A stretch of 64,000 bases of DNA, from assembly GCA_021799275.1 (NCBI GenBank), contig JAJZAT010000003.1, forward strand, positions 73,708 to 137,707. Reading direction: 5' to 3'. Every line of letters starts with the position of its first letter. Positions within the stretch are counted from its first letter, which is position 1. Below the pieces are notes generated by a model, which was given only the letters and a program-made list of their open reading frames with translations, did not search any database and was not told where the DNA came from. Positions 1 through 10,062 of this stretch are shown piece by piece. Both the position numbers and the translations under genes were made by a program. This DNA is from Bacillota bacterium (lineage in GTDB: Bacteria > Bacillota > Sulfobacillia > JAJZYS01 > JAJYTV01).

Positions 1-1153
1 CGATCGCCTCGAAGCGGCTGCCCGCCAGCGGGTTCTGCAGGCAGGCGACGTCCTGCTCCGTTGTCAGCCGCTCGAAGCAGACATTGCACGAGATGCACGG
101 CCTGATGGGCGTAGAGAATTCGCCCGTGGCCTTGCGCACCCAGTAGGCATCCGCAAGCAATGCGCGACCGAGGGCCACGTAGTCGCACGCCCCCGCGGCG
201 AGCAGCGTCTCGACATCCCCGGGTTCGATGATGCGGCCGGCCAGGATCACCGGAATATCCACCGCCGCTTTGACGGGACCCGCATGGCGCGCCAGGTACC
301 CCCGCGGTACGGACGGCGGCTGGATGCAGAAACGCGAAAGATCGGGATGCTCGTTCGTGCCGCTCGAGAGGTCCAGCGCCGCCACGCCCTCCGCCTGGAG
401 AGCCCGGGCCAGTTCCGCCGCCTCCTCGGCCGTGTAGCCGTCAGGGGCGTGCTCCACCACGGAGATGCGCACCATGACGGTCAGGTCGGGCAGAGCGTCC
501 CGGATGCGCCGGATCGTCTCGCGCAGGAAGCGGCTGCGGTTGTCGAAGCTGCCGCCGTACTGGTCGACGCGGTGGTTGATGCGGCGGGAGAAGAACTGCT
601 GAAAGAGGTAGCCGTTTGCGGCATGGATCTCGACCCCGTCGTAACCGGCGCGCCAGAGCCGTCGGCTCGCGTCGACGAAGTCCCTTTGGATTGCCTCGAT
701 CTCCTCGACGGCGAGTGGCCGCACTGCATCGCCGGTATTCGGGTTCACCCAAGGCGAAGGGCCGACCGGCTCCATGTTCAGCACCGACCGGCGCAGCAGG
801 CCCCCACGATGGTTCAGTTGGCCGACCGCCACCGCTCCCTCCGCGTGGACCGCTTCGACGATCTCTCTCAGGCCAGGTATGAAGCGGTCGTGGAAGACCC
901 CGAGCGAGCGCGTATGGTTGCGGGCTCGTGCCGAAATCGACATGGCCTCGGTGATGATCATCGCCGCGCCGCCTCTGGCCCGCTCGGCGTAGTAGAGCTG
1001 GTCGCGGACCGAGGCCAGACCGTCCGACGTGCCGTAGTTCGTACCCATGGGCGCCAGGACGATACGGTTGCGCATCGGCATCCGCCCGATCGTGCCCGGC
1101 TGCGTAAGCCTGAGCGTCCCGCCCCCTGACGCCTGCGGCGCGGCGCTACGCAT
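1..1153 (-). CDS. Old Yellow Enzyme family NADH:flavin oxidoreductase, 3' end beyond window
   Basis: Manual reverse translation: MRSAAPQASGGGTLRLTQPGTIGRMPMRNRIVLAPMGTNYGTSDG...GYDGVEIHAANGYLFQQFFSRRINHRVDQYGGSFDNRSRF; OYE barrel motifs and Cys cluster (CISCNVCFERL). Open at window edge, so absent from ORF track. Confidence 0.88.
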   Translation of the reverse strand, partial: MRSAAPQASGGGTLRLTQPGTIGRMPMRNRIVLAPMGTNYGTSDGLASVRDQLYYAERARGGAAMIITEAMSISARARNHTRSLGVFHDRFIPGLREIVEAVHAEGAVAVGQLNHRGGLLRRSVLNMEPVGPSPWVNPNTGDAVRPLAVEEIEAIQRDFVDASRRLWRAGYDGVEIHAANGYLFQQFFSRRINHRVDQYGGSFDNRSRFLRETIRRIRDALPDLTVMVRISVVEHAPDGYTAEEAAELARALQAEGVAALDLSSGTNEHPDLSRFCIQPPSVPRGYLARHAGPVKAAVDIPVILAGRIIEPGDVETLLAAGACDYVALGRALLADAYWVRKATGEFSTPIRPCISCNVCFERLTTEQDVACLQNPLAGSRFEAI

Positions 1154-2318
1154 GTGGCGCCTCAGCGCACACTCGGGCCGGCACGAAGGCGTACCCCTCC
1201 ATCAGGCGCCTCGCCGTCCGGCCGAGCGTCGCTCGCAGCACCTTAGGCCCCTCCGGCCCAAACTCTACCTGGGACTCCGTCTCGATCACGCCAGCCGGAT
1301 GGCCGATGCGCAGCGCGACCGCGCCTCGCGCCTCGGGCCGCAAGACCTCATGCACCACGGTGCCCGGAACATGCGCTGCGACACCGGTGCAGGCGGTGGA
1401 GGTGCCGGCGTACGTCTTGTGTGTCACCTGCATGTACATTAGGCGCGAGACGACATCCACCTCGGCCGCCCGCACCTGGCCCTCGCCCAGATAGCGCGGG
1501 TAGTCCTTCGGCGGCGAGACGACGCCGATGATGGGCGTGGCCGGACTTTCGGCCTTGCCACGGGATGGTGCGGAGATCATGCCCATGCGGAACGCGGCCG
1601 CGGAGCGGATCCGCTCCAGCCTCTCCAGGAGCGCGGGACTCCTGTCGATCTCGTCCGGGGATTCGTCGCCGCGCATGCCGACGTCCGCGGCTCGGACAAA
1701 GACATGCGCATTACCGATGTCCACAAGCGACACCTCGAGGGTCCCCAGTCCCTCCACCGGCAGCCGGTCGACCGGCGATCCGGTGGGCAGGAGACGACCC
1801 GTGGCACCACCCGCGGTATCCCCTAGATCCAGCTGGATGCGGGCACCCGTGCCGGGAACGCCAGGAATGGCGTAGTCGCCCGTGTCCACCGGCTTGCCGT
1901 CGCAGACCGGAACCTCGATGCGGAGCACGCGATCGAGGTTCGTATTGTACGCGCGCACGACGGTGACCGGTTCCACGGCCCGAACGAGCCCCTCGTAGAC
2001 AGCGTAGTGGCCCACCGCTGACGATATGTTGCCGCACAAGCTGCGCAGGTCCACGACCGGCTCCGCGATCTCGACCTGCGCGAATGTGTAGTCGATGTCG
2101 ACGTCTGGCTTGCGCGGCGGCCCGATGATCGCCAGCTTGCTCGTCAGTGGATCGGCACCGCCAAGTCCGTCGATCTGACGCCTGTCCGGCGACCCGAACA
2201 AGGCGAGAATGACCTGGTGGCGCAGGGCCGGATCCCGCGGCAGATCCCCCTCCCGCAGGAAGAGAGCCTTGCTCGTGCCGCCTCGCATGATGACACACCG
2301 GATCGGCGAACTCTTCAT
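1146..2318 (-). CDS. PrpF-family isomerase (4-oxalomesaconate tautomerase-like)
   Basis: MKSSPIRCVIMRGGTSKALFLREGDLP...DGLGGADPLTSKLAII...LCGNISSAVGHYAV; PrpF family motifs. Stop overlaps start of the OYE gene. Confidence 0.88.
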   Translation of the reverse strand: MKSSPIRCVIMRGGTSKALFLREGDLPRDPALRHQVILALFGSPDRRQIDGLGGADPLTSKLAIIGPPRKPDVDIDYTFAQVEIAEPVVDLRSLCGNISSAVGHYAVYEGLVRAVEPVTVVRAYNTNLDRVLRIEVPVCDGKPVDTGDYAIPGVPGTGARIQLDLGDTAGGATGRLLPTGSPVDRLPVEGLGTLEVSLVDIGNAHVFVRAADVGMRGDESPDEIDRSPALLERLERIRSAAAFRMGMISAPSRGKAESPATPIIGVVSPPKDYPRYLGEGQVRAAEVDVVSRLMYMQVTHKTYAGTSTACTGVAAHVPGTVVHEVLRPEARGAVALRIGHPAGVIETESQVEFGPEGPKVLRATLGRTARRLMEGYAFVPARVCAEAPHA

Positions 2319-2366
2319 GTCGTTCCCCCCAAGACGCGACAGCGCCGCCGCCTGACACGCCCGGCG

Positions 2367-3167
2367 TCAGGCGTAGACATCCGGTCCGTAAAAGTGGTGC
2401 ACCTGCGCGAGCACGTCGCCCTCGGGCGGTCGGTAAGTCAACGCCTTGCTTGTGAAGGTGCCGAGCAGCCCACCCAGCTTCACAGCTGTCTCGCCCATCT
2501 TGATCAGACTGGGGATACCGTCCAGGATTGGTGCTCCATCGACCTCCCGGATGCCGAGGTAGCTCAAAAGGACCATGAGGGTTCCCCCCGCGGGAAACAG
2601 GACCTCCGCCCCCTGGGCAAGGCACGACCGGGCCGCCGTCCGAAACTGGTCAAGAATGGCCGCCTGTGCATCACCGGGGACGAATCCGGCCGCCAGCGAC
2701 GAGAGCCTGGTCACCCGCATCAGTTCGACGGCCGCCATCTGCTGCCAAAGCCCATAGCGCCGGACGTTCTCGAGGATCCGCGGAGTGAACTTCGGGTTGA
2801 CGGTAATGACGCCGTAACGGCGTCCCATCATGCAGGCCAAGTGCAGGTTCGTCTCGCACAGTCCGAGCACCGGGATGTGCAGAAGCTCGCGGCATTCGTC
2901 GACACCGGGGTCGAGAATATTGCCGAGCAGGAAGGCGTCGAAGCCGAGCTTCTCGGCCTGGATCGCGTTGTCGAGCACTTCGCGGGTGTCCCGGTATTCG
3001 AGATAGCGGTACTGGTCCGCAACGCCGCCACCGCGCTCGATGGCGTGGATTTCCACCTCTGTCCCGGGATCCGCGGACATGCGGACGGCCGCCCGCAGCG
3101 CTTCCCCGTACTGACCGCGCTCGCTCGCGCGCGCAAAGCTCTGGTACCAAAGCCGCACACCGTTCAC
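2367..3167 (-). CDS. Aspartate/glutamate (hydantoin) racemase-family protein
   Basis: MNGVRLWYQSFARASE...DAFLLGNILDPGVDECRELLHIPVLGLCETNLHLACMMGRRYGVIT; Asp/Glu racemase superfamily pattern. Confidence 0.75.
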   Translation of the reverse strand: MNGVRLWYQSFARASERGQYGEALRAAVRMSADPGTEVEIHAIERGGGVADQYRYLEYRDTREVLDNAIQAEKLGFDAFLLGNILDPGVDECRELLHIPVLGLCETNLHLACMMGRRYGVITVNPKFTPRILENVRRYGLWQQMAAVELMRVTRLSSLAAGFVPGDAQAAILDQFRTAARSCLAQGAEVLFPAGGTLMVLLSYLGIREVDGAPILDGIPSLIKMGETAVKLGGLLGTFTSKALTYRPPEGDVLAQVHHFYGPDVYA

Positions 3168-3196
3168 GCTCCTCGCAGGCGACCTTACCGCGATCG

Positions 3197-4576
3197 TCAG
3201 GAAGCCTTTCGGGTCGCGGCCTTACCGGCGATGCGGCCGAACACGGTGGCCTTGCCGAGCGAGGTGCCGGTCATGTAAGCGGCGCCATGGAAGCCGCCCA
3301 TGATCTCGCCGGCCGCATAGAGATGCGGGATCGGTTCGCCGAACACGTCGGTGACCTCGGCCTGGGGACTGACGGTGATGCCAGCGTAGGTAGCCACGAT
3401 GCCCGTGACGGACGGGTAGGCGTAGAAAGGCGGTCGGTCGATCTCGACGAGATCGCCAAAGCGGTGCGTCAGGTGTTTGCGCCCGAAGGGGTCCTCGCTG
3501 CCGCTGCGCACCATCTCGTTGTAGGTCCGCACGGTGTCCTCGAGTTGCGCCGCGGGCACCCCGATTTTGTCCGCCAGCTCGGCGAGAGTCGGGGCCGTCA
3601 CCATCAGGCCCTGCTCGAGGCGGCGGCCGAAATCGAAGATCGTGTAGCCAGGGATGGACGCATCCATGACTTTCTGGTCGAGGATCTGGAATGAGATCGC
3701 GTCCTCCTGCAACAGGCAGGCGTCCCCCAGGAGCTTGTAGTCGAGCGACTCGTTGACGAACCTGCGTGCCGACTTGTTGACGGCGATCGCTCCCTTGTAG
3801 ACGGCCTCGAGACCGAGGTGCTGCCCGACCTTGGTCTCAGGGAAGTTGCCGAACGTGCCCTTGACATACGGCATGTCCCGCAGGCCGGCACCGAGCTTCC
3901 ATGCCATCTTGAGACCGTCGCCGACATTGCCCAGTGCGCCAAGCAGGAGGGCCTTCTCCTTGCCCGGGGCGAACGCCGCGATCATCTCCTTGTTCTGGCC
4001 GAAGCCGCCGCTCGTGAGGACGACGCCGCGCGCGGCCTCCAGGAGGTACTCCGTCGCGCCCTGGCGGGCTCGGACACCGCTCACCCGCTTGCTCTCGGAA
4101 CCCTGGACGAGCCGCTCCGCCGCGCAACCGGTCACGATGTGGACGTTGGGGAGGCTCTCCGCCGTCCGGTGCAGGAGATCGACGACCATGCGCGGATTGG
4201 CGAGGTGCGAGCGCGGCACCGATTGTCCCGATGCCGCCTGGACGGACATGAACTCGACACCGCGCTCACGGAGCCAGTAGTAGGCGTCGAGCTGGCTGCG
4301 CGCGTACTGGGCGACCAGCTGCGGGTCGTTCTTGCCCTGACCAACCTCTAGGAGATCCTGGGTCAGCAATGCCTCGGAGTCTACGATGCCTCGCTCCTTC
4401 TGCATGTCGGTGCCGGCGAAGGCGAAGGAGCCACCCGCAAGCACGCTGCTGCCGCCAACCTCCGCCTGCTTCTCCATGAGCAGGACGTCCGCTCCTTCCT
4501 CCGCGGCCGACAATGCCGCGACATGCCCCCCAAGACCCCCACCAACCACCAGGACTTCGCACTCCAGCCGTTCCAT
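3197..4576 (-). CDS. FAD-dependent oxidoreductase, fumarate reductase/succinate dehydrogenase flavoprotein-like
   Basis: MERLECEVLVVGGGLGGHVAALSAAEEGADVLLMEKQAEVGGSSVLAGG (GxGxxG) and C-terminal AAGEIMGGFHGAAYMTGTSLGKATVFGRIAG. Start trimmed from ORF 3197..4744. Confidence 0.88.
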   Translation of the reverse strand: MERLECEVLVVGGGLGGHVAALSAAEEGADVLLMEKQAEVGGSSVLAGGSFAFAGTDMQKERGIVDSEALLTQDLLEVGQGKNDPQLVAQYARSQLDAYYWLRERGVEFMSVQAASGQSVPRSHLANPRMVVDLLHRTAESLPNVHIVTGCAAERLVQGSESKRVSGVRARQGATEYLLEAARGVVLTSGGFGQNKEMIAAFAPGKEKALLLGALGNVGDGLKMAWKLGAGLRDMPYVKGTFGNFPETKVGQHLGLEAVYKGAIAVNKSARRFVNESLDYKLLGDACLLQEDAISFQILDQKVMDASIPGYTIFDFGRRLEQGLMVTAPTLAELADKIGVPAAQLEDTVRTYNEMVRSGSEDPFGRKHLTHRFGDLVEIDRPPFYAYPSVTGIVATYAGITVSPQAEVTDVFGEPIPHLYAAGEIMGGFHGAAYMTGTSLGKATVFGRIAGKAATRKAS

Positions 4577-4639
4577 GTCTGCTCCCCCTAAGTCCCACCA
4601 AAGACGTATCCCGTGTGGTCGGCCTGTATTTCTGCATTC

Positions 4640-4649
4640 CTGTATACAG
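4640..4649. promoter_or_regulatory. Palindrome CTGTATACAG, candidate operator (GntR-like) upstream of the catabolic cluster
   Basis: Perfect 10-nt palindrome about 64 nt upstream of the flavoprotein start; TGTATACA-type sites are typical of GntR-family operators. Confidence 0.35.
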
Positions 4650-4700
4650 TTCCTGCGTCCGTTGCCGCGATTTCCATATGCGATTAGTCCTCGGGTGTCC

Positions 4701-4741
4701 GTGGAGGCTGCTGGCGCCGCCCTCCGCGGGCCAGCCTCCAC
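4701..4741. terminator. Hairpin downstream of spoVK-like gene
   Basis: GTGGAGGCTG (4701-4710) / CAGCCTCCAC (4732-4741), 10-bp perfect arms; no clear T-tract. Confidence 0.35.
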
Positions 4742-4748
4742 CAAGCCC

Positions 4749-5702
4749 CTAGGCGAAAAAGGCGCTGTCGGGCGCGACCCACGGTGGCGCGTCCCCCGCC
4801 GCCCGAGGGAGCACCGACTGGAGTTCGGGCAAGTCCGCTGCCTCTATGGTCGTCAGTTCGGCGCGCCGCCAGCTGCGCTGGCTATCCAGGCGAAGAGCCT
4901 GGCGGCGCAATCCCGCCTCCACCAGGTTACGCACCAGTCGGGCATTGCCGGTAAGGACCCCGCCGCGCCGCTCCGCTTCCTGGAGCAGGGCACGCATTCT
5001 CTCGCGGGCCCCCGGGTCGAAGTGGCAGTCCTGCTGCGAGAGCATTTCATCGGCGATCAAGAGGAGCTCTTCGGCGCAGTAGTCCGGGAAGTCGAGCAGG
5101 ATCGGCAGGCGCGACGAGAGTCCCGGGTTGCTGGCGACGAACCGGTCCATCTCGCGCGGGTAGCCGGCCAAGACCACGATGATCTCCGCGCGCCGGTCCT
5201 CGATCGACTTGACGAGCGTGTCAATCGCCTCGCGGCCAAAGTCCCGATCGCCGCCCCTGGCGAGGGCATAGGCCTCGTCGACGAAGAGAACCCCGCCCAA
5301 GGCGCGGCGGATCGCCGCACGCGTCTTCTGGGCCGTATGGCCAATGTATTCCCCTACAAGGTCGGCGCGCTCCACCTCGACGAGATGTCCGCGCTGCAGG
5401 AGGCCCGCGCCGTAGAGAATCCGGCCAAGATGCCGTGCCACCGTCGTCTTGCCGGTACCGGGGTTTCCCTTAAACACCATGTGGAGGGTCTGGGGCTGTG
5501 TGCGCAGGCCGGCCGCCTGCTTGCGGGCCATCACGCGCTGCAGGGCCAGGAGCTCGTCGACGGTCTTCTTCACCGGCTCGAGTCCGATCAAGCGCCTGAA
5601 CGACTGCAGGGCCTGCTCGCCCTCCAGGCGCCGCGCGACGTCAGCCCCGCCCTCCCGCCGAGCCGTTGCCCGCACCACCTGGATGCTTGGCCTGCGTGCC
5701 AT
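4749..5702 (-). CDS. spoVK: AAA+ ATPase of CbxX/CfqX family, stage V sporulation protein K-like
   Basis: MARRPSIQVV...LIGLEPVKKTVDELLALQ...HMVFKGNPGTGKTTVARHLGRILYGAGLLQRGHLVEVERADLVGEYIGHTAQKT...GGVLFVDEAYAL; Walker A/B and SpoVK pattern. Confidence 0.85.
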   Translation of the reverse strand: MARRPSIQVVRATARREGGADVARRLEGEQALQSFRRLIGLEPVKKTVDELLALQRVMARKQAAGLRTQPQTLHMVFKGNPGTGKTTVARHLGRILYGAGLLQRGHLVEVERADLVGEYIGHTAQKTRAAIRRALGGVLFVDEAYALARGGDRDFGREAIDTLVKSIEDRRAEIIVVLAGYPREMDRFVASNPGLSSRLPILLDFPDYCAEELLLIADEMLSQQDCHFDPGARERMRALLQEAERRGGVLTGNARLVRNLVEAGLRRQALRLDSQRSWRRAELTTIEAADLPELQSVLPRAAGDAPPWVAPDSAFFA

Positions 5703-5813
5703 GGAGACACCTCCCGCACGCTCCACTTCTTCGCCCGGCATGCAAGGGATCCTGGCCCGTCCCGACGCAGGGAAGCGGCAGTCTCTGCGCCGAATGCACT
5801 GTCCGGTGATGTG

Positions 5814-7019
5814 ATGACCACGGGACCGAGATCCAAGGTGCCCGCGCTACTGCTCCTGGTGCTCGCCACCGCCGCGCAGGTCGGCATGTCCACCATGCAG
5901 CAGGGAGTCGCGGTCCTCAGCTACGCTCTTGGCAAACCGCTCGCTCTCAACCTGGCCCAGACAGGCACGCTTGTAAGCGCAACGTCCATCGGCATCATGC
6001 TGGCCATGTTTTTCGGCGGCATGCTTATCGACCGCTATGGCGTTCGTCCCGTGCTCCTCTCCGCTTCGGTCGTGACCGTGCTGGCCGGCGCGATCATCGC
6101 CAGCCAGACAACCTATTTCGGGCTCGCCCTTTCGCTGACGGCGACTGGCCTGGGTCTCGGGGCCCTGCCGATCGCCGGCGCCCGCGTCATCTTCGACGGC
6201 TACGCCGGACGCTCGCGCGGCCTCGCGATGGGGATTCGCCAGACCGGCGTCCCGCTCGGGGCGGCCATCGCCGCGGCTCTGCTGCCGTCACTCGCGCTGA
6301 TCTACGGTCCACGCTTCCCCTGGCTTTGGCTGGCTCTGATCGCGGCCGTGCTCAATCTGATCCTGGCATCGGCAGCCCCAACCGCGCCGCGCTTGGCGCC
6401 GGCCGACCGGCCGCCGCTCGGAGGAGACCTGAGGCGTATCGCGCTGCCCGCCCTGCTCGCCTTCATGCTGGCATCGGGCCAGTATGGCCTCCTGACGTAC
6501 ACCGTGGTGTCGGTGCCCGGTGGTGTTGACCCTGCCACCGCCGGAATCCTCCTCGCGATCGCGCAGCTCGGCGGCGCCGCAGGGCGTGTCGGCTTTGGCC
6601 AGTTGAGCGACCGTCTGCGCAGCAGGTCGGCTGTCGTCGCCATGGCCGCCGTGCTCGGCGCGGTGGGCATCGCCGTCGCGACCCACCTGGGCGGCGTGCC
6701 GTTTGCGGTCCGCGGCGTAGCCTTCTTCTTCGCGGGTGCCGGGGCCATCGGCTGGAACGCGCTCGTCCTGACCTGGGGTGGAGAGCGGGTGTCGGGCGGG
6801 CGTTCGGGCCAGGCGATCGGGCTCATCGGCACGTCCGTCTTCGCGGGCTCCGCCGTCTGGCCGCCTCTCCTGGGACTCCTGGCCCAAGCGGGCGGCTTCG
6901 GCGTGGCCTGGTACGCTCTCTCCCTCCTGATCGCGCTCGCCGCGGTTCTGGCCTTCGCGGCAGGAACCTCGCGCGCTCCGGGGAACTCAAGGCTTGGCAG
7001 CCCGAACGGAGGTGCCTAA
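5814..7019 (+). CDS. MFS transporter
   Basis: C-terminal part of ORF 4386..7019; MTTGPRSKVPALLLLVLATAAQVGMSTMQQGVAVLSYALGK...FGGMLIDRYGVRPVLL; 12-TM-like. N-terminal ORF extension is antisense to spoVK and rejected. Confidence 0.85.
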   Translation: MTTGPRSKVPALLLLVLATAAQVGMSTMQQGVAVLSYALGKPLALNLAQTGTLVSATSIGIMLAMFFGGMLIDRYGVRPVLLSASVVTVLAGAIIASQTTYFGLALSLTATGLGLGALPIAGARVIFDGYAGRSRGLAMGIRQTGVPLGAAIAAALLPSLALIYGPRFPWLWLALIAAVLNLILASAAPTAPRLAPADRPPLGGDLRRIALPALLAFMLASGQYGLLTYTVVSVPGGVDPATAGILLAIAQLGGAAGRVGFGQLSDRLRSRSAVVAMAAVLGAVGIAVATHLGGVPFAVRGVAFFFAGAGAIGWNALVLTWGGERVSGGRSGQAIGLIGTSVFAGSAVWPPLLGLLAQAGGFGVAWYALSLLIALAAVLAFAAGTSRAPGNSRLGSPNGGA

Positions 7020-7024
7020 GTAGG

Positions 7025-8356
7025 ATGGATTGGCAGATTTCCTCCGAGGAGGTCCTTCGCGTCGCGCGCGCCCTGATCCGTGTCCGCTCGGTGCGCGAAG
7101 CGCCGCAGCCGGATGCCCCGTTCGGTCTCAGCGTGCGCAAGGCGTTCGATGCCTTCTTCGCCGAGGCGACCCGCCTCGGCCTGACGCGCCAGCACGACGA
7201 CAGCGGTTACGCGGCGGAGGTCGAGATCGGACAAGGGGACGAGATCGTGGGTGTGCTCGTCCACCTCGACGTCGTCGCCGAGGGTGACGGCTGGACCGTC
7301 CCACCTTACGCCGGCACGGTACAGGGAGGGCGGCTCTTTGGCCGCGGCGCGACCGACGACAAGGGACCGGCCGCCGCCGCGCTCATAGCCCTGGCCGCGG
7401 TCGCGGCCCAGGGCCCCAAGCTGCGGCGCAGGGTGCGGCTGATCGCCGGTGGCGACGAGGAGAGCTACTGGCAGTGCATGGAGCACTACCTCCAGCACCG
7501 CGAACGGCCGCAGGTCGGCTTCACCCCGGACGGCGACTTTCCGCTCGTGCATGGCGAGAAGGGCGGGCTCAGCCTGAGGTTGGAGCGTCCGGCCCAAGTG
7601 CCGCAGCGCTACGCCATCGAGGCGGGGCAGCAGCCGAACGTGGTGCCGGACCACGCCAGGATCGAACTCGCGCAGCCGATGTCGCCCGACGCCGTGCTCG
7701 AGACGGCGAAGGAACTTGGCGTGCAGGTGGTGCCGGACCTGGACGAACCGAAGCGCGTCTTCGACGTGGTGGGTGAGGCGGCCCATGCCTCGCAGCCCGA
7801 GCAGGGCGTGAACGCGATCCGCGAAGCCCACCGCCTGTTCGGACGGAACCTGCACGATCCCCTCCTGGACCTCCTCATCGCGGACGACTATGGCGAGGCC
7901 CTGGGCATCGCGAGCCAGGACGACCGGCTCGGGCGCCTGACCGCCAACCTCGGCGTAATCCGCCATGACGCCACGGGCACCAAGGCCTGGATCGACATTC
8001 GCTACCCCCTCGCGATCGAGGCGGATGAGATTGTAGAGCGCCTGAGGCGGAAACTCGCGCCGTTCGGGGTCGCCGTGACGGTGGAGTTCCAGGCGGCACC
8101 CCACTGGGTGCCGCCGGACGACTCTCTCGTCACCACCCTGCTCGGGGTCTACCGGCGCCACACGGACGATCCGACGCCGCCGCTCGTCATCGGCGGCCTC
8201 ACCTATGCCCGCACGCTCGGCCATGCCGTCGCTTTCGGCCCTCTGTTTCCGGGCCGCAAGGACGTCGCGCATCAGGCCGACGAGTCGGTATCGGTCGCGG
8301 ATCTCGAGCTCGCCGCGCGAATCTACGCCGACGCCATCCTGGCGCTCGCCACCTGA
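7025..8356 (+). CDS. M20 family dipeptidase (PepV/Sapep-like)
   Basis: MDWQISSEEVLRVARALIRVRSV...VGVLVHLDVVAEGDGWTVPPY...GRGATDDKGPAAAAL...ADESVSVADL; M20 metal ligands. Confidence 0.9.
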   Translation: MDWQISSEEVLRVARALIRVRSVREAPQPDAPFGLSVRKAFDAFFAEATRLGLTRQHDDSGYAAEVEIGQGDEIVGVLVHLDVVAEGDGWTVPPYAGTVQGGRLFGRGATDDKGPAAAALIALAAVAAQGPKLRRRVRLIAGGDEESYWQCMEHYLQHRERPQVGFTPDGDFPLVHGEKGGLSLRLERPAQVPQRYAIEAGQQPNVVPDHARIELAQPMSPDAVLETAKELGVQVVPDLDEPKRVFDVVGEAAHASQPEQGVNAIREAHRLFGRNLHDPLLDLLIADDYGEALGIASQDDRLGRLTANLGVIRHDATGTKAWIDIRYPLAIEADEIVERLRRKLAPFGVAVTVEFQAAPHWVPPDDSLVTTLLGVYRRHTDDPTPPLVIGGLTYARTLGHAVAFGPLFPGRKDVAHQADESVSVADLELAARIYADAILALAT

Positions 8357-8373
8357 GGCCACGGAACTACGAG

Positions 8374-8407
8374 GCAAGGGCCCGTCGCCTGCGCGACGGG
8401 CCCTTGC
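8374..8407. terminator. Bidirectional rho-independent-type terminator hairpin
   Basis: GCAAGGGCCCGTCGC (8374-8388), 4-nt loop, GCGACGGGCCCTTGC (8393-8407): 15-bp perfect stem between convergent genes. Confidence 0.75.
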
Positions 8408-8419
8408 GTGTCCGGTCGC

Positions 8420-10024
8420 TCAGTCGCCGGCCTCGATCGCCACGGCCCGCACGGCCTCGTCCGCCAGCTCGGTGTGGAGGCCGCTCGCCACGCCCCAGTA
8501 GTAGAAGACGAGCGCACCGACGACCACCACCACGAGGTCCGCCGGGTAGTGGATCATGCCATGGCCACCGTTCGCGGCGGCACCGAATCGCGCCGAGCCG
8601 AAGTACGACATGCCCAGCATGAAGAGGAGGTAGACGACAAGCCAGATGCCCGCTCCGATCGACTTGGCGTCAGGCCGCTCGATCTCCTTCGGCATGATCG
8701 CGGAGAAGACCAGGTACAGCACCACACCGACGAGCAGGGTAACAAGGAGCTTCCAGTCGGTGTTCCAGCCCGTCCAGTAGATGATCAGCGAAGCGACCAC
8801 GAAGCCGATCGGCGCGATCACCGACATACCGCCGAGCTTGTAGGGACGTTTGGCGTCCGGATGCGTGCGCCGCAATACCGCGGCGGACACCGGGCCGATC
8901 GCGTAGGTGAAGACGGTCGCCGACGAGACGAGTCCCACCAGGCTCTGCCACGCCGGGAACGGCAGCAGGAACAAAAGGCCGAGGATGAACGCCACCCAGA
9001 GGGACGCGTACGGGATGCCCGTCCGCTCGTCGATCCTCCCCAGCGCCTTCGGAAAGTAACGGTTCTGGGCCAACGCGTAGATGACGCGCGCTGTCGAGGC
9101 GATGTAGATGTTGCCCGTGCCGGCCGGCGAGATGACCGCGTCCGCATAGAGCAGGACCGCGAGCCAGCCGAGGTTCAGGGCCGTCGCCACCTCGGCCATC
9201 GGCGCCGAGAAGGACACCTTGGCCCAGCCGCCCGCGAGGGCGCCAGGCGCTACGCCGCCGATGAAGACGAGCTGCAGCAGCACGTAGAGCGCGATGCCGA
9301 TGCCGATCGCCGTGATGATGGCCCTGGGCACGTCGCGCTGCGGGTTCTTGGCCTCGCCGGCCAGGTCGACCGCCTGGCGGAAGCCGAGGTACGCGAACAC
9401 GACGCCGGAGGTCGCCACCGCCTGCAGGACGCCCGCGGTGCCACCGGGAGCGAAGCCGTGGCTTGTGAAGTTGCCCCAGTGCAGCCCACCGACCAGGAAG
9501 ATGATCACCGTGAGGGTCGGCATGATGAACTTCACGGCCGTCACCACGGTGTTGACGCGCGCGAAGAGCCGCACGCCGAAGTAGTTGATGAGGAAGAAGA
9601 TCAGCATCAGCACCGCTGCGAGCGCGATGCCGCCACCCTGGATCAGTCCCGTCGTCGGGTTGTAGATCGACGGGATGTAGTGCGACGCGTACTGCACCAC
9701 AGCCTCGGCTTCGATGGCCGGCACCGACGCGTAGGCGATCCACGCGCCCCAGCCCATGATGAAGCTCGTCAGGCTGCCATGGGAGTAGTGCGGATACCGG
9801 GCGATGCCGCCGGCCTCAGGCAGCATGCCGCCGAGTTCGGCGTAGACGAGTCCGACCAGCAGGACGGCGATACCGCCGATGACCCAGGAGATGATGGCTG
9901 AGGGACCGGCGGCGTTGGCCGCGTACAGGGATCCGAAGAGCCAGCCGGACCCGATGATGGCACCGAGGCTCGCCATCGTCAGATCTAGTCGACTCATCTC
10001 CTTCCTGAGCCCCTTGTTGATCAA
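8420..10024 (-). CDS. APC superfamily amino acid permease
   Basis: 534 aa; KEMSRLDLTMASLGAIIGSGWLFGSLYAANAAGPSAIISWVIGGIAVLLVGLVYAELG; TTG start with GGAGGG upstream. Confidence 0.9.
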   Translation of the reverse strand: MINKGLRKEMSRLDLTMASLGAIIGSGWLFGSLYAANAAGPSAIISWVIGGIAVLLVGLVYAELGGMLPEAGGIARYPHYSHGSLTSFIMGWGAWIAYASVPAIEAEAVVQYASHYIPSIYNPTTGLIQGGGIALAAVLMLIFFLINYFGVRLFARVNTVVTAVKFIMPTLTVIIFLVGGLHWGNFTSHGFAPGGTAGVLQAVATSGVVFAYLGFRQAVDLAGEAKNPQRDVPRAIITAIGIGIALYVLLQLVFIGGVAPGALAGGWAKVSFSAPMAEVATALNLGWLAVLLYADAVISPAGTGNIYIASTARVIYALAQNRYFPKALGRIDERTGIPYASLWVAFILGLLFLLPFPAWQSLVGLVSSATVFTYAIGPVSAAVLRRTHPDAKRPYKLGGMSVIAPIGFVVASLIIYWTGWNTDWKLLVTLLVGVVLYLVFSAIMPKEIERPDAKSIGAGIWLVVYLLFMLGMSYFGSARFGAAANGGHGMIHYPADLVVVVVGALVFYYWGVASGLHTELADEAVRAVAIEAGD

Positions 10025-10062
10025 GCGCGATTCCCTCCTTCATGCTGAAGCCTGACAAGCCA

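Noticed and set aside
4386-5813. N-terminal extension of the 877-aa ORF ending in the MFS transporter
   Set aside because: Antisense to spoVK; the MFS start fits at 5814.
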